Position numbers and translations under genes: made by a program. A stretch of DNA of 6,379 nucleotides, taken from Sphaerochaeta sp. GTDB taxonomy: Bacteria; Spirochaetota; Spirochaetia; Sphaerochaetales; Sphaerochaetaceae. Location of the stretch: positions 1 through 6,379 of the forward strand of contig DMAO01000314.1 of assembly GCA_003446545.1 (NCBI GenBank), written 5' to 3'. Under the pieces are notes generated by a model that saw nothing but the letters and a program-made list of their open reading frames with translations, did not search any database and was not told the origin of the DNA. Each line of letters opens with the position of its first letter. Position 1 is the first letter of the stretch. Positions 1 through 6,379 of the stretch are shown here, in pieces.

Positions 1-2032
1 GCAAGAAGGAGTTGTATCCCAAAAGGTCTTCTAACCTATGCTGGTACATTACACCAGCGATGGCAATATCCCGTTTCAATGATCCTGCACTATACCCTGG
101 GAACGCACTGAGGCCACCAAGGTCTACATAGGAGGAAAGCAGGGTATAGGGCATGCGCATCATCGCCAGATGAAACTCATACCCGAAAGAGTCATTGATG
201 TTGAGCGAAAAGCGCTGTCTCCAGGCTGCCTGTAGTCCAAATACCGTCCTTTCATGCCTTCCTAGCCTAGTCCAGAACTCTCCACGTACCCCTGAGCTTG
301 CAAATGTCGATAGCTGTGTATCCCAGACTAACGAGGCATACAGTGAAGGGACTGCAAAAAATGAGGGATCCCCCCTAGTGTCAGCATCATAGAGATAGAC
401 CAAATCAACCAGACCTCCAAAATCCAGCCTTCCATAATTAAGGAACTTGTAGTCCATCTTAAGGTCCACCGTGAAGCCTTTATCAAGAGCCACCACCCTT
501 TCGCCATTTACCATACTGTTTAGGGGGGTGAAGCCACCTCCCTCATAGGTAAGGGAGAAATCCAGGTCCAAGGAGGTGTTCGGGGTGATATGGATAGGAT
601 ACAGTATAGAGGTCTTCAGTTTGGCAGTCTGTCCAAGGGTAGCCAATATCTCCAAGGAAAAATTGGAGCCCCTAATATTTGCAATGCGTGCCTGTACCCG
701 GGCATCATATGAGAGCCAGAGATCCCCTTTGGGCGTATTGTTAGAGAATCCGGTACTGCCTGAAAAGCCTAGGCTGATATTGGATTCACCCTTCTGGAAA
801 GACTGGACAAACACCACAAGATCACCTATGCCCTCTCTGATGTAGGCCATCTGGTAGGTAGCGGAACTCAGGCGGTAGTGTTTCTTGATGAGGGCTAGGG
901 ATTGGCTGAGTCTCAGTTTCGTCTCTTCGTCCAAAGGCTTACCTATGAACTCAGAAAAATGTTCTTTTTGGGGGATATCAGTAGAGGGGAAGAGTGATAC
1001 ATCGACAACCCTGATGTTGGCTATAACAGGGTCTGGCCTGGAAAGATAGGTCCCTGCCCTGTCTTTCTCTTTGACTACGAGAGGCCGAGAGAGGGCGATA
1101 CGCTCGGCAAGCTCCGAGAACTCCTGGGCCTTTGCTTCGCAAGCCTTCTCCCCCTCTTTGATGATCTGTTCGTACTTTATGAAGTCGAAGGCAAGAATAT
1201 CCGTCAGGGAGGGGAAAATCAGAAGATCTGCCAAGTGATACTGGCTCTGAGAACCGATCTGCGTAACCAGGGTTATCGTCTGCATGACCATGCCCGAAAG
1301 TGAGCCCAACAGAATTTCCGCACTCTGGACGGTAGCATTCACATCACAGGCAATGATGATGTCATACCCAAGGTCCTTTGCAAGCTGTATCGGGAGGTTG
1401 TCCACAATACCCCCGTCGACAGCATAACTGCCGTCACTCTGGGGATAGGGGGTAAAGATTATGGGTATGGAGATGCTCGACCGAACAGCTGTGATCAACG
1501 AGCCGTCTTCGTAGATAATCTTCTCTCCTGTGACAACATTGGCACCGACGCATCGGAAGGGAGTTTCGAGGTCATCAAAATCAAGGGTATCGGGGAGCTT
1601 GGAAAAGACCGAGGAGAGCATTTCCATGACCTTCTGGTCGTCTAGCAAACCAGGAGAGGTTCCAACACTCCCCTTGTCAAATCCTAAGGAAAATACATTG
1701 CTATGGGTCGGCTGAAAGGCCTGTGCTATTTCATAGGAGGAAGAGAAAGTATTTTCTGAAAACATGTCGGAAAGATTGGGGGACTCAGCGATGGCTCGGA
1801 TATCCTTGGGGCTGTAGCCCGCTGCATAAAGGGAGCCCACCAATGCCCCCATACTAGTTCCCAACACCATATCGATGGGGATGCCATACCGCTCGACAGC
1901 CTCAAGGACTGCAATGTGCGCAAGACCCTTAGCCCCACCTCCCGACAGCACTAGGGCTACCGTAGGTCTTGAGGCAAACAAAGAGAAGCTACACAAGAGC
2001 AGAACAAGCAAAGAGGACGCTCTCCTTTTCAT
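1..2032 (-). CDS. Secreted patatin-like phospholipase with POTRA-like segment and C-terminal beta-barrel (PlpD/type Vd autotransporter-like), 3' end cut by the window
   Basis: The open frame runs without a stop from an ATG at 2032 off the left edge (677 codons seen). Seen: a Sec signal peptide (MKRR, then a hydrophobic stretch, likely cut after Ala20). A patatin domain follows at about 24-310, with oxyanion motif SGGGAKG (30-36), nucleophile Ser60 in GTSMG, and Asp206 in VDGG completing the Ser-Asp dyad. A POTRA-like alpha/beta segment lies at about 335-410. From about 415 there are alternating, aromatic-rich strands typical of an outer-membrane barrel. Known: PlpD/FplA-type proteins with this order are phospholipases exported through their own 16-strand barrel and are usually about 730-760 residues, so about 50-90 residues are probably missing. 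Inferred role: surface or secreted lipid hydrolase. ATG is 2 bases after the fmt stop, with a modest AGGA 5 bases upstream, so it is probably co-transcribed with fmt. All catalytic residues are present; substrate unknown. Confidence 0.9.
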   Translation of the reverse strand, partial: MKRRASSLLVLLLCSFSLFASRPTVALVLSGGGAKGLAHIAVLEAVERYGIPIDMVLGTSMGALVGSLYAAGYSPKDIRAIAESPNLSDMFSENTFSSSYEIAQAFQPTHSNVFSLGFDKGSVGTSPGLLDDQKVMEMLSSVFSKLPDTLDFDDLETPFRCVGANVVTGEKIIYEDGSLITAVRSSISIPIIFTPYPQSDGSYAVDGGIVDNLPIQLAKDLGYDIIIACDVNATVQSAEILLGSLSGMVMQTITLVTQIGSQSQYHLADLLIFPSLTDILAFDFIKYEQIIKEGEKACEAKAQEFSELAERIALSRPLVVKEKDRAGTYLSRPDPVIANIRVVDVSLFPSTDIPQKEHFSEFIGKPLDEETKLRLSQSLALIKKHYRLSSATYQMAYIREGIGDLVVFVQSFQKGESNISLGFSGSTGFSNNTPKGDLWLSYDARVQARIANIRGSNFSLEILATLGQTAKLKTSILYPIHITPNTSLDLDFSLTYEGGGFTPLNSMVNGERVVALDKGFTVDLKMDYKFLNYGRLDFGGLVDLVYLYDADTRGDPSFFAVPSLYASLVWDTQLSTFASSGVRGEFWTRLGRHERTVFGLQAAWRQRFSLNINDSFGYEFHLAMMRMPYTLLSSYVDLGGLSAFPGYSAGSLKRDIAIAGVMYQHRLEDLLGYNSFL

Positions 2033-2034
2033 GG

Positions 2035-2979
2035 TTATCCTAACCTTGTTCCTAAGAACGTGCGATTACCCGGTAGGAATGAGACCCAGTCCATCTCCTT
2101 GCGTTTCTCCATCTGCAAGCGATCGACCCAAAGCAGGCCTTCGCCTGTGGCGATGGCTATCCCCCTTCCCTTCTGTTTGGACACCACAGTGCCCACTTCA
2201 CTTCCTGGGGGTACAGGATCAGAACCTGCATCCTTGAGCAAACCAGTAACGGAAGTGATATAGAGTGTCTCACCCCCAAAGGTAGTATAGGCCTTTGGCC
2301 AGGGATTCATAGCCCTAACCAAAGCGTGGATATCCTTTGCCCGAAGATTCCAGTCAATGAGGGCCATCTCGCGGGTAATGAGGGTGGTATAGGTGGGTTC
2401 TCCCTTTTGGGGCACAAAATAGGCAGAGTCCTGCCCTACGCTCCTCATCGCTTCTACTGCCAAGAGGGAGGCCTTCTCCTTGACCAAGTCAGTCAGGGAC
2501 TGGGTAGTCTCATCACCTTGGAGTGCAAATTCCTCAGAAAGTAGCAGATCACCGCTGTCCATTTTGGGTGCAAGGCGTTGGATGCTTATACCTGTTGTCT
2601 CATATTTGTTGAGAATTGCCCCCTGGATAGGGGAGGGTCCTCTCAGAAGAGGCAACAGGGATGGGTGGATATTGAGCTTTTCTCCAGAAAAGAGGGATAA
2701 GAACCTAGGTCCGAATATCTTGCCATAGGCAAAGCAGACAAGGGTATCACATCCAAAGGATGCAACCATATCCCTCCCTTCTGTACGTAGGTTTTCTGGT
2801 TGCAGTACAGGAAGCCCAAGGGCGAGGGCCTCCTCCTTCACAGCAGAAGGGAGCAAGGCGTTTCCCCTTGATCCCTTCTTGTCCGGGTTGGTGAGAACCG
2901 CACCCACTTCAAACTGTCCGGCCAAGGAACGGAGGGTGCTAACCGCGATAGCGGCTGTCCCTGCAAACAAAATCCTCAC
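2035..2979 (-). CDS. fmt: Methionyl-tRNA formyltransferase
   Basis: This cytoplasmic enzyme transfers formyl from 10-formyl-tetrahydrofolate to the amino group of methionyl-tRNA(fMet), making the bacterial initiator. The 314-residue product matches the usual length (E. coli 315). Seen: N-terminal Rossmann start RILFAGTAAIAV (2-13), the NIHPSLLP motif (103-110) with Asn103 and His105, and Asp141 in MDSGDLL. These correspond to the Asn-His-Asp catalytic set of the family. NPWPKAY (225-231) marks the C-terminal OB-fold-like tRNA-binding domain. The family RGAAPIQ motif reads RGPSPIQ here, a mild variation. The start is GTG at 2979, inside a GTGA overlap with the def stop, preceded by a strong GAGGGG, so translation is likely coupled to def. 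The start fits the family N-terminus, which begins within a few residues of the first strand. Confidence 0.97.
   Translation of the reverse strand: MRILFAGTAAIAVSTLRSLAGQFEVGAVLTNPDKKGSRGNALLPSAVKEEALALGLPVLQPENLRTEGRDMVASFGCDTLVCFAYGKIFGPRFLSLFSGEKLNIHPSLLPLLRGPSPIQGAILNKYETTGISIQRLAPKMDSGDLLLSEEFALQGDETTQSLTDLVKEKASLLAVEAMRSVGQDSAYFVPQKGEPTYTTLITREMALIDWNLRAKDIHALVRAMNPWPKAYTTFGGETLYITSVTGLLKDAGSDPVPPGSEVGTVVSKQKGRGIAIATGEGLLWVDRLQMEKRKEMDWVSFLPGNRTFLGTRLG
2038..2041 (-). promoter_or_regulatory. Ribosome binding site of the patatin gene, inside the fmt 3' end
   Basis: AGGA lies 5 bases before the ATG at 2032 and overlaps the last codons of fmt. With only 2 bases between the fmt stop and this ATG, ribosomes finishing fmt could reinitiate here. 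It is a short, modest match. Confidence 0.5.
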
Positions 2980-3482
2980 CCCTTACCCCTCTTTTGTAAA
3001 TGATGCTTCTTCTCATAGGCTCTGATCATGCTCTCCCGATCTTCTGGGGTAAGACGATCGATGAACAGGATGCCATTGAGGTGGTCGTTCTCATGCTGGA
3101 TGGCCCGTGCCAGCAAGCCCTCAGCCTTGATGGTAAAGGGTTTTCCCTCAATATCCTGAGCCTGCACACTTACCCTTGCAGGACGCTCAACATCATGCCA
3201 TACACCGGGAACTGAAAGACAACCCTCTTCTGAGCAATCGGTCTCTATGGATGTCTCGAGTATCTGTGGGTTTATATATGCCCTTTTCTCAACTGAGTGG
3301 ATGTTTATCACAAACAGACGCAACGATACCCCAACCTGAGGGGCGGCAAGACCGACGCCATCGGCCTCGGACATTGTTTCAAACATGGCATCAACAAGGA
3401 CACGAAGCCCACTATCGAATTTGGTAACTGGTTGGCACTTCTCTGTGAGTACCTCTTCTCCAAGGGTGTATATATCTAACAT
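2976..3482 (-). CDS. def: Peptide deformylase
   Basis: Metalloenzyme that removes the formyl group from the N-terminal methionine of new proteins at the ribosome exit. The 168-residue product has the normal length and all three signature motifs: GVGLAAPQVG (42-51), EGCLS (86-90) and QHENDH (129-134). Cys88, His130 and His134 are the metal ligands and Glu131 the catalytic acid. It ends in a basic tail (KKHHLQKRGKG). It sits between priA and fmt, overlapping fmt by 4 bases. The start is well fixed: the family N-terminus aligns at once, and reading upstream in frame there is no ATG, GTG or TTG before a TAG at 3545-3543. There is no Shine-Dalgarno sequence in the 20 bases before the ATG; instead a promoter sits directly in front, implying a leaderless or nearly leaderless mRNA. 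Confidence 0.97.
   Translation of the reverse strand: MLDIYTLGEEVLTEKCQPVTKFDSGLRVLVDAMFETMSEADGVGLAAPQVGVSLRLFVINIHSVEKRAYINPQILETSIETDCSEEGCLSVPGVWHDVERPARVSVQAQDIEGKPFTIKAEGLLARAIQHENDHLNGILFIDRLTPEDRESMIRAYEKKHHLQKRGKG
2986..2991 (-). promoter_or_regulatory. Ribosome binding site supporting the GTG start of fmt
   Basis: GAGGGG sits 6 bases before the GTG at 2979, within the last codons of def. It supports the GTG as the real fmt start and a stop/start coupled junction with def. Confidence 0.7.
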
Positions 3483-3491
3483 GGTAGATAT

Positions 3492-3520
3492 ATGATACCA
3501 ACACTGGCACCCTCGGTCAA
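3492..3520 (-). promoter_or_regulatory. Strong sigma70-type promoter for def-fmt, immediately upstream of the def start codon
   Basis: On the minus strand, TTGACC (3520-3515) and TATCAT (3497-3492) are separated by exactly 17 bases. Each hexamer is a 5/6 match to TTGACA and TATAAT. TGG directly before the -10 box gives the extended -10 form TGnTATAAT. It begins 2 bases after the priA stop and fills nearly all of the 40-base gap. The expected start point is the A at about 3485, leaving a leader of about 3 bases (ACC) before the def ATG. The hexamers and spacing are seen; activity is inferred. Confidence 0.72.
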
Positions 3521-3522
3521 CG

Positions 3523-5496
3523 CTACAACATTTGCAAAGGGTCTATATCGACCTCAATATAGATGCCCGAAGGGGCGCTGTAATGTTCAAGGACATGAGA
3601 GACCACCTTATGGGCAGAAGAGGCGTCCTCGCCCATCACCAACAGGTGATAACGCCAGTTGGAGGCAATTTTTTCCAGAGGGCATTCGCTGTTGCACAGC
3701 ACAGAGGGGGAAGGCTTCCCCTTGTAGGATGCGATGGCCGCTTCAAGAAGGCCTTCAAGCTTATCAGCTTCAGAGGAGACCTTCTCCTTGTTCCTGCCCC
3801 TGAGCACCAGGTTGATAAGACGGGTATGGGGAGGAAAGCCTGTCTGCTTGCGCATCGTGAGTTCCTGGTCGAAGAATGCATCCACCTCCCTATGCAGGGC
3901 ATACTGGACAGCGGCGTTGTCAGGATGGAAGGTCTGGATGATGACCTGGCCCTGATCGTTATACCGGCCTGCACGGCCAGAAACCTGCATTAAAAGTGAG
4001 AAAGTGCGCTCCTGTGAGCGGAAATCAGGGATATTCATACCACTGTCAGCAAGCACGATACCAACCAGCTCTACCCCAGGAAAGTTAAGTCCCTTGGCAA
4101 CCATCTGGGTCCCCAACAGGATATCAAGCTCTCCCTTACGAAACTGGTCCAGGACCTCCTGCATATGCTTCTTGTCCTTTGCACTGTCGGTATCGAGGCG
4201 TTGTATGGATGCCTGAGGAAAAAACATGCGTATGTCCTGCTCGACCATCTCGGTACCGAACCCACTGTAACCGACATCAAGGGAGTGGCACTCAGGACAG
4301 ACCTGGATTGGCTTTCTACGATAACCGCAGTAGTGGCAGACCATCTCACCCTTGCCTTGGTGGAAGGTAAGGGAAACCGAACAGTGGGGGCACTGCATGT
4401 CGTAGCCACAGCTCTTGCAGTGGAAAAAATAGGAGAAGCCCCTTCGGTTGAGGAAGAGGATCACCTGCTTCTTACGATCAAGAACCGTCTTGATCTCATG
4501 CAACAGCTTCCCGCTGATAGTATGCTTCTCCCCCTGCATATCCACCACACTGACCTTAGGAGGCACCCCGCCCCCTACACGACTGTCAAGGCGAAGCTCT
4601 GTTACCTGGCCTTTCTTGATCATGCTCCATGCCTCAAGTGAGGGGGTGGCACTTCCCATGACAAGGACAGCCCCCTCTTCACGGCAGCGTTGCTGGGCAA
4701 CCTGGCGTGCATGATAGCGTGGGGTGTTCCCACTCTTATAGCTGTTCTCATGCTCCTCATCGAGGATTATCATACCCAGGTTCTCAAACGGGGCAAAGAC
4801 AGCGCTACGTGCCCCAATGGCAAACAGCACTTCTCCGCTTTTTATGCGCTTCCACTGCTTCAGGCGTTGGCTCGGGGTAAGGGCGGAATGCAGGATGGCC
4901 ACCTTGTTTGCAAACCTGTTGGTCACCTGCCTTGCTAGCTGGTGAGTGAGTGTAATCTCAGGCACCAGATAGATGACAGCCTTACCCTGCTCTATCATGG
5001 CCTCGGTACAACGTAGAAACACCTCACTCTTTCCGCTACCGGTTATTCCATATAGGTAGTACATTAAAGCCTTCTGTGTAAGGATGGCAGAGACGGCTTG
5101 CTGTTGGTCTACCGAGAGGTTCATGACCTCCCGTATCGTCTCGTCGTCATCAACAGATAAGGCCGGCGTACTGCTGTCCCTTCTTCCGCCTGGGATCATC
5201 ATGCTCAGAGCCTCACCCTGGCTACACAGGTAAAAGCGGGACATCCACAAGGAGAGAGAGACAGAAGCCTCACCATACAGGCTCTCCTTGTCGATGACCC
5301 GTTTAATTTCCTTCAGCTGGTAGGTAGCCTCAAAGCTGTCAGTCACACCAATGACGTAGCCTGTCATCTCCCGCTTGCCAAAAGGGACAACCACCCGCAC
5401 CCCGACGATAACAGAGCTTTCCATCTGTGCAGGTATCGCATACGTGAAACTCTGTTTGAGTGGAATATCGAGGACGAGATGGGCAAACTTGCTCAT
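3523..5496 (-). CDS. priA: Primosomal replication-restart helicase PriA (short form)
   Basis: Superfamily 2, 3'-to-5' DNA helicase that recognises stalled or repaired forks and starts reloading of the replicative helicase. The 657-residue product shows the 3'-end DNA-binding domain (about 1-100, with VVVPFGKREMTGYV), Walker A GITGSGKS (150-157), DEEH (246-249), GSATPS (281-286), and eight zinc-binding cysteines at 360, 363, 369, 372, 387, 390, 400 and 403. Then come GTQMVAKG (462-469), QVSGRAGR (504-511) and the C-terminal end VDIDPLQML. Walker A comes about 75 residues earlier than in E. coli PriA (732 residues), and the whole length difference lies there, so the winged-helix domain seems absent. 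The ATG overlaps the UDG stop as ATGA, with AAGGGA 7 bases upstream. It is followed by a 40-base gap carrying the def promoter. All helicase motifs are intact. Confidence 0.97.
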   Translation of the reverse strand: MSKFAHLVLDIPLKQSFTYAIPAQMESSVIVGVRVVVPFGKREMTGYVIGVTDSFEATYQLKEIKRVIDKESLYGEASVSLSLWMSRFYLCSQGEALSMMIPGGRRDSSTPALSVDDDETIREVMNLSVDQQQAVSAILTQKALMYYLYGITGSGKSEVFLRCTEAMIEQGKAVIYLVPEITLTHQLARQVTNRFANKVAILHSALTPSQRLKQWKRIKSGEVLFAIGARSAVFAPFENLGMIILDEEHENSYKSGNTPRYHARQVAQQRCREEGAVLVMGSATPSLEAWSMIKKGQVTELRLDSRVGGGVPPKVSVVDMQGEKHTISGKLLHEIKTVLDRKKQVILFLNRRGFSYFFHCKSCGYDMQCPHCSVSLTFHQGKGEMVCHYCGYRRKPIQVCPECHSLDVGYSGFGTEMVEQDIRMFFPQASIQRLDTDSAKDKKHMQEVLDQFRKGELDILLGTQMVAKGLNFPGVELVGIVLADSGMNIPDFRSQERTFSLLMQVSGRAGRYNDQGQVIIQTFHPDNAAVQYALHREVDAFFDQELTMRKQTGFPPHTRLINLVLRGRNKEKVSSEADKLEGLLEAAIASYKGKPSPSVLCNSECPLEKIASNWRYHLLVMGEDASSAHKVVSHVLEHYSAPSGIYIEVDIDPLQML

Positions 5497-6245
5497 TTCG
5501 ATTTCCCTTGTAGCGTGAGATTCAGAAAAGCTGCCACTTTCTTGATATCCTCCCAGACGGGACGCTTGAGTTCCTCGTTGCGCAACACTGCCGCAGGATG
5601 GTAGGTAACCAGGACAGGAACCCCCTCATACCGGTGAAAGTGCCCACGGAGCTTGCCTACACCCTCGTCTGTATTGAGCAGGGCCTTGCTGGCAACGCCT
5701 CCTACCATGAGGATGAGTTCAGGCTTGACTAGCTGGATCTGACGCTTCACAAAGGGAAGACACGAGAAAACCTCATCGGAATGCGGGTTTCGGTTCTCAG
5801 GAGGACGGCACTTGACGATGTTTGCGAGATAGACATTGGTCGTTCGGGACAGACCGACAGGGGTCAGCCAGGTATCCAGGTACTGCCCAGCCTTGCCGAC
5901 AAAGGCACGCCCTGTGGCATCCTCATTTGCCCCTGGGCCCTCCCCAATTATGAGAAGGCGGGCAGGAAGGGCTCCCTCCCCAAAGACTGTGTGCGTACGG
6001 GTCTCACATAACGGGCAACGGGTGCACTCAAAAACCATACGCTGGAGCTGCTTCATGGTAGCCCCCTCTGGGGCATCCTTGTCTAGAGGAAGAGGTAAAA
6101 TCTCATCTATCAAGGAAGAAAAATCCATCTGGGGACTTGGGGTGACTTCTTTAGATGTGATCAGAGCCTCTGCCTGATCACAATAGGTCAAAAACTGTTG
6201 CAAGCCTTGGCCAAGGGCTTCTCTCTTCTCATGGATATTACTCAT
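5493..6245 (-). CDS. udg: Type-4 (Fe-S) uracil-DNA glycosylase
   Basis: Removes uracil from DNA, the first step of base-excision repair after cytosine deamination or dUTP incorporation. The 250-residue product carries the family signatures: GEGPGANED (101-109), RAFVGKAGQYL (113-123), and YHPAAVLR (215-222) near the C-terminus. Cys74 and Cys77 (CTRC), Cys146 (KCRPPENRNP) and Cys162 fit the four ligands of the [4Fe-4S] cluster of this family. An N-terminal extension of about 70 residues precedes the cluster; it looks helical then Pro/Asp-rich, and I assign it no function. The chosen start (MSNIHEKREALG) has GAGGAG 7 bases upstream and overlaps the truA stop by 8 bases (ATGAGTAA). A longer frame from 6347 would lie almost wholly inside truA and is not credible. 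Overlaps priA by 4 bases. Related proteins are often annotated as phage DNA-polymerase-like, a naming artefact. Confidence 0.93.
   Translation of the reverse strand: MSNIHEKREALGQGLQQFLTYCDQAEALITSKEVTPSPQMDFSSLIDEILPLPLDKDAPEGATMKQLQRMVFECTRCPLCETRTHTVFGEGALPARLLIIGEGPGANEDATGRAFVGKAGQYLDTWLTPVGLSRTTNVYLANIVKCRPPENRNPHSDEVFSCLPFVKRQIQLVKPELILMVGGVASKALLNTDEGVGKLRGHFHRYEGVPVLVTYHPAAVLRNEELKRPVWEDIKKVAAFLNLTLQGKSK
5504..5509 (-). promoter_or_regulatory. Ribosome binding site of priA, inside the UDG 3' end
   Basis: AAGGGA lies 7 bases before the priA ATG at 5496, within the last UDG codons. It supports the ATGA-overlap start, which matches the expected PriA N-terminus. Confidence 0.6.
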
Positions 6246-6379
6246 GCTTTTGCTCCTCAAACCAGCCATACTCCTCGCTGTCATACGATATTGCATAGAA
6301 GTAAAGCCCCCAAGGAGGGGCTGTCCTTCCAGCACGCTTGCGGTCATGGCTTTCCAGGACCTCTTTAAATACGGACTCA
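6238..6379 (-). CDS. truA: tRNA pseudouridine synthase A, C-terminal end only
   Basis: Only the last 46 codons lie in the window, ending in TAA at 6240-6238; the start is beyond the right edge. TruA converts uridines 38-40 of the tRNA anticodon arm to pseudouridine. The visible part contains RKRAGRTAPPWGLYFYAI, followed by SYD. This matches the conserved TruA C-terminus (AG-TAPP-GL-L---Y), part of the catalytic fold near the active site; the catalytic Asp itself is upstream and not visible. A short acidic, aromatic tail (SEEYGWFEEQKHE) follows. It overlaps the UDG start by 8 bases, so the two are likely co-transcribed. The match is short but characteristic. Confidence 0.88.
   Translation of the reverse strand, partial: ESVFKEVLESHDRKRAGRTAPPWGLYFYAISYDSEEYGWFEEQKHE
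6253..6258 (-). promoter_or_regulatory. Ribosome binding site that fixes the UDG start
   Basis: GAGGAG is 7 bases before the ATG at 6245 and lies inside the truA 3' end. It decides between this start and the upstream in-frame ATG at 6347, which would add 34 residues that are only a shifted reading of truA. Confidence 0.75.

Noticed and set aside
1726..1938. A 70-codon minus-strand frame inside the patatin gene
   Set aside because: It overlaps the patatin domain in another frame. The patatin frame is continuous from 2032 to the window edge with all catalytic motifs, so there is no frameshift to explain.
1973..2032. A lipoprotein signal (Cys14 in the phospholipase signal peptide)
   Set aside because: The residues before Cys14 are Leu-Leu-Leu, which does not fit a lipobox even in its looser spirochaete form, and a good signal peptidase I site follows at Ala20.
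2044..2056. Small inverted repeat (GTTC-TTAG-GAAC) near the fmt 3' end as a possible terminator
   Set aside because: The stem is only 4 base pairs, lies inside the fmt coding region, and is not followed by a run of T.
3532..3993. A 153-codon plus-strand open frame opposite priA
   Set aside because: It lies entirely antisense to the conserved PriA C-terminal domain, has no recognisable motif, and is a shadow of PriA codon usage.
4165..4641. A 158-codon plus-strand open frame opposite the PriA zinc region
   Set aside because: Antisense to strongly conserved PriA sequence, with no family resemblance or supporting ribosome site.
6246..6347. A 34-residue N-terminal extension of the UDG starting at an upstream in-frame ATG
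   Set aside because: It is the shifted reading of the truA C-terminus. The ATG at 6245 has GAGGAG at ideal spacing and a typical stop/start overlap.
1..6379. CRISPR arrays, tRNA/rRNA genes, insertion sequences or prophage pieces
   Set aside because: The window is almost fully occupied by six ordinary coding genes. I saw no regularly spaced repeats, no cloverleaf-like sequence and no transposase or integrase motif.

Overview
The window is a gene-dense, roughly 50% GC piece of bacterial chromosome with all six recognisable genes on the minus strand. Two are cut by the window edges. In transcription order (high to low coordinates) they are truA (3' end only), a type-4 uracil-DNA glycosylase, priA, def, fmt, and a secreted patatin-type phospholipase whose C-terminal barrel runs off the left edge. 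Junctions are very tight: an 8-base overlap, a 4-base overlap, a 40-base gap, a 4-base overlap and a 2-base gap. No stretch over 300 bases lacks a gene, and I see no tRNA, rRNA, CRISPR array, mobile element or intrinsic terminator.

Organism: the phospholipase has a Sec signal, a patatin domain, a POTRA-like segment and an outer-membrane barrel, so the cell is diderm. The priA-def-fmt order is widespread in bacteria. A short PriA, the PlpD-like protein and the base composition fit a spirochaete such as a Sphaerochaeta/Treponema-like lineage. That assignment is an inference from general impression, not proven by the sequence.

Regions: 6238-6379 holds the TruA C-terminus (tRNA pseudouridylation). 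5493-6245 is an Fe-S uracil-DNA glycosylase. 3523-5496 is the replication-restart helicase PriA, apparently without the winged-helix domain. 3483-3522 is the only real intergenic gap, and it is filled by a near-consensus sigma70-type promoter placed so close to def that its transcript would be essentially leaderless. 2976-3482 (def) and 2035-2979 (fmt, GTG start) are the paired enzymes that remove and add the N-formyl group of initiator methionine. 1-2032 is the phospholipase/autotransporter.

Functionally the cluster combines genome maintenance (UDG, PriA), translation (TruA, Def, Fmt) and an envelope enzyme with no obvious link to either. The points most worth a second look are the leaderless def-fmt-phospholipase transcript, the domain loss in PriA, and the position of a type Vd-like autotransporter at the end of the formylation operon. 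I did not find a clearly undescribed multi-gene system.
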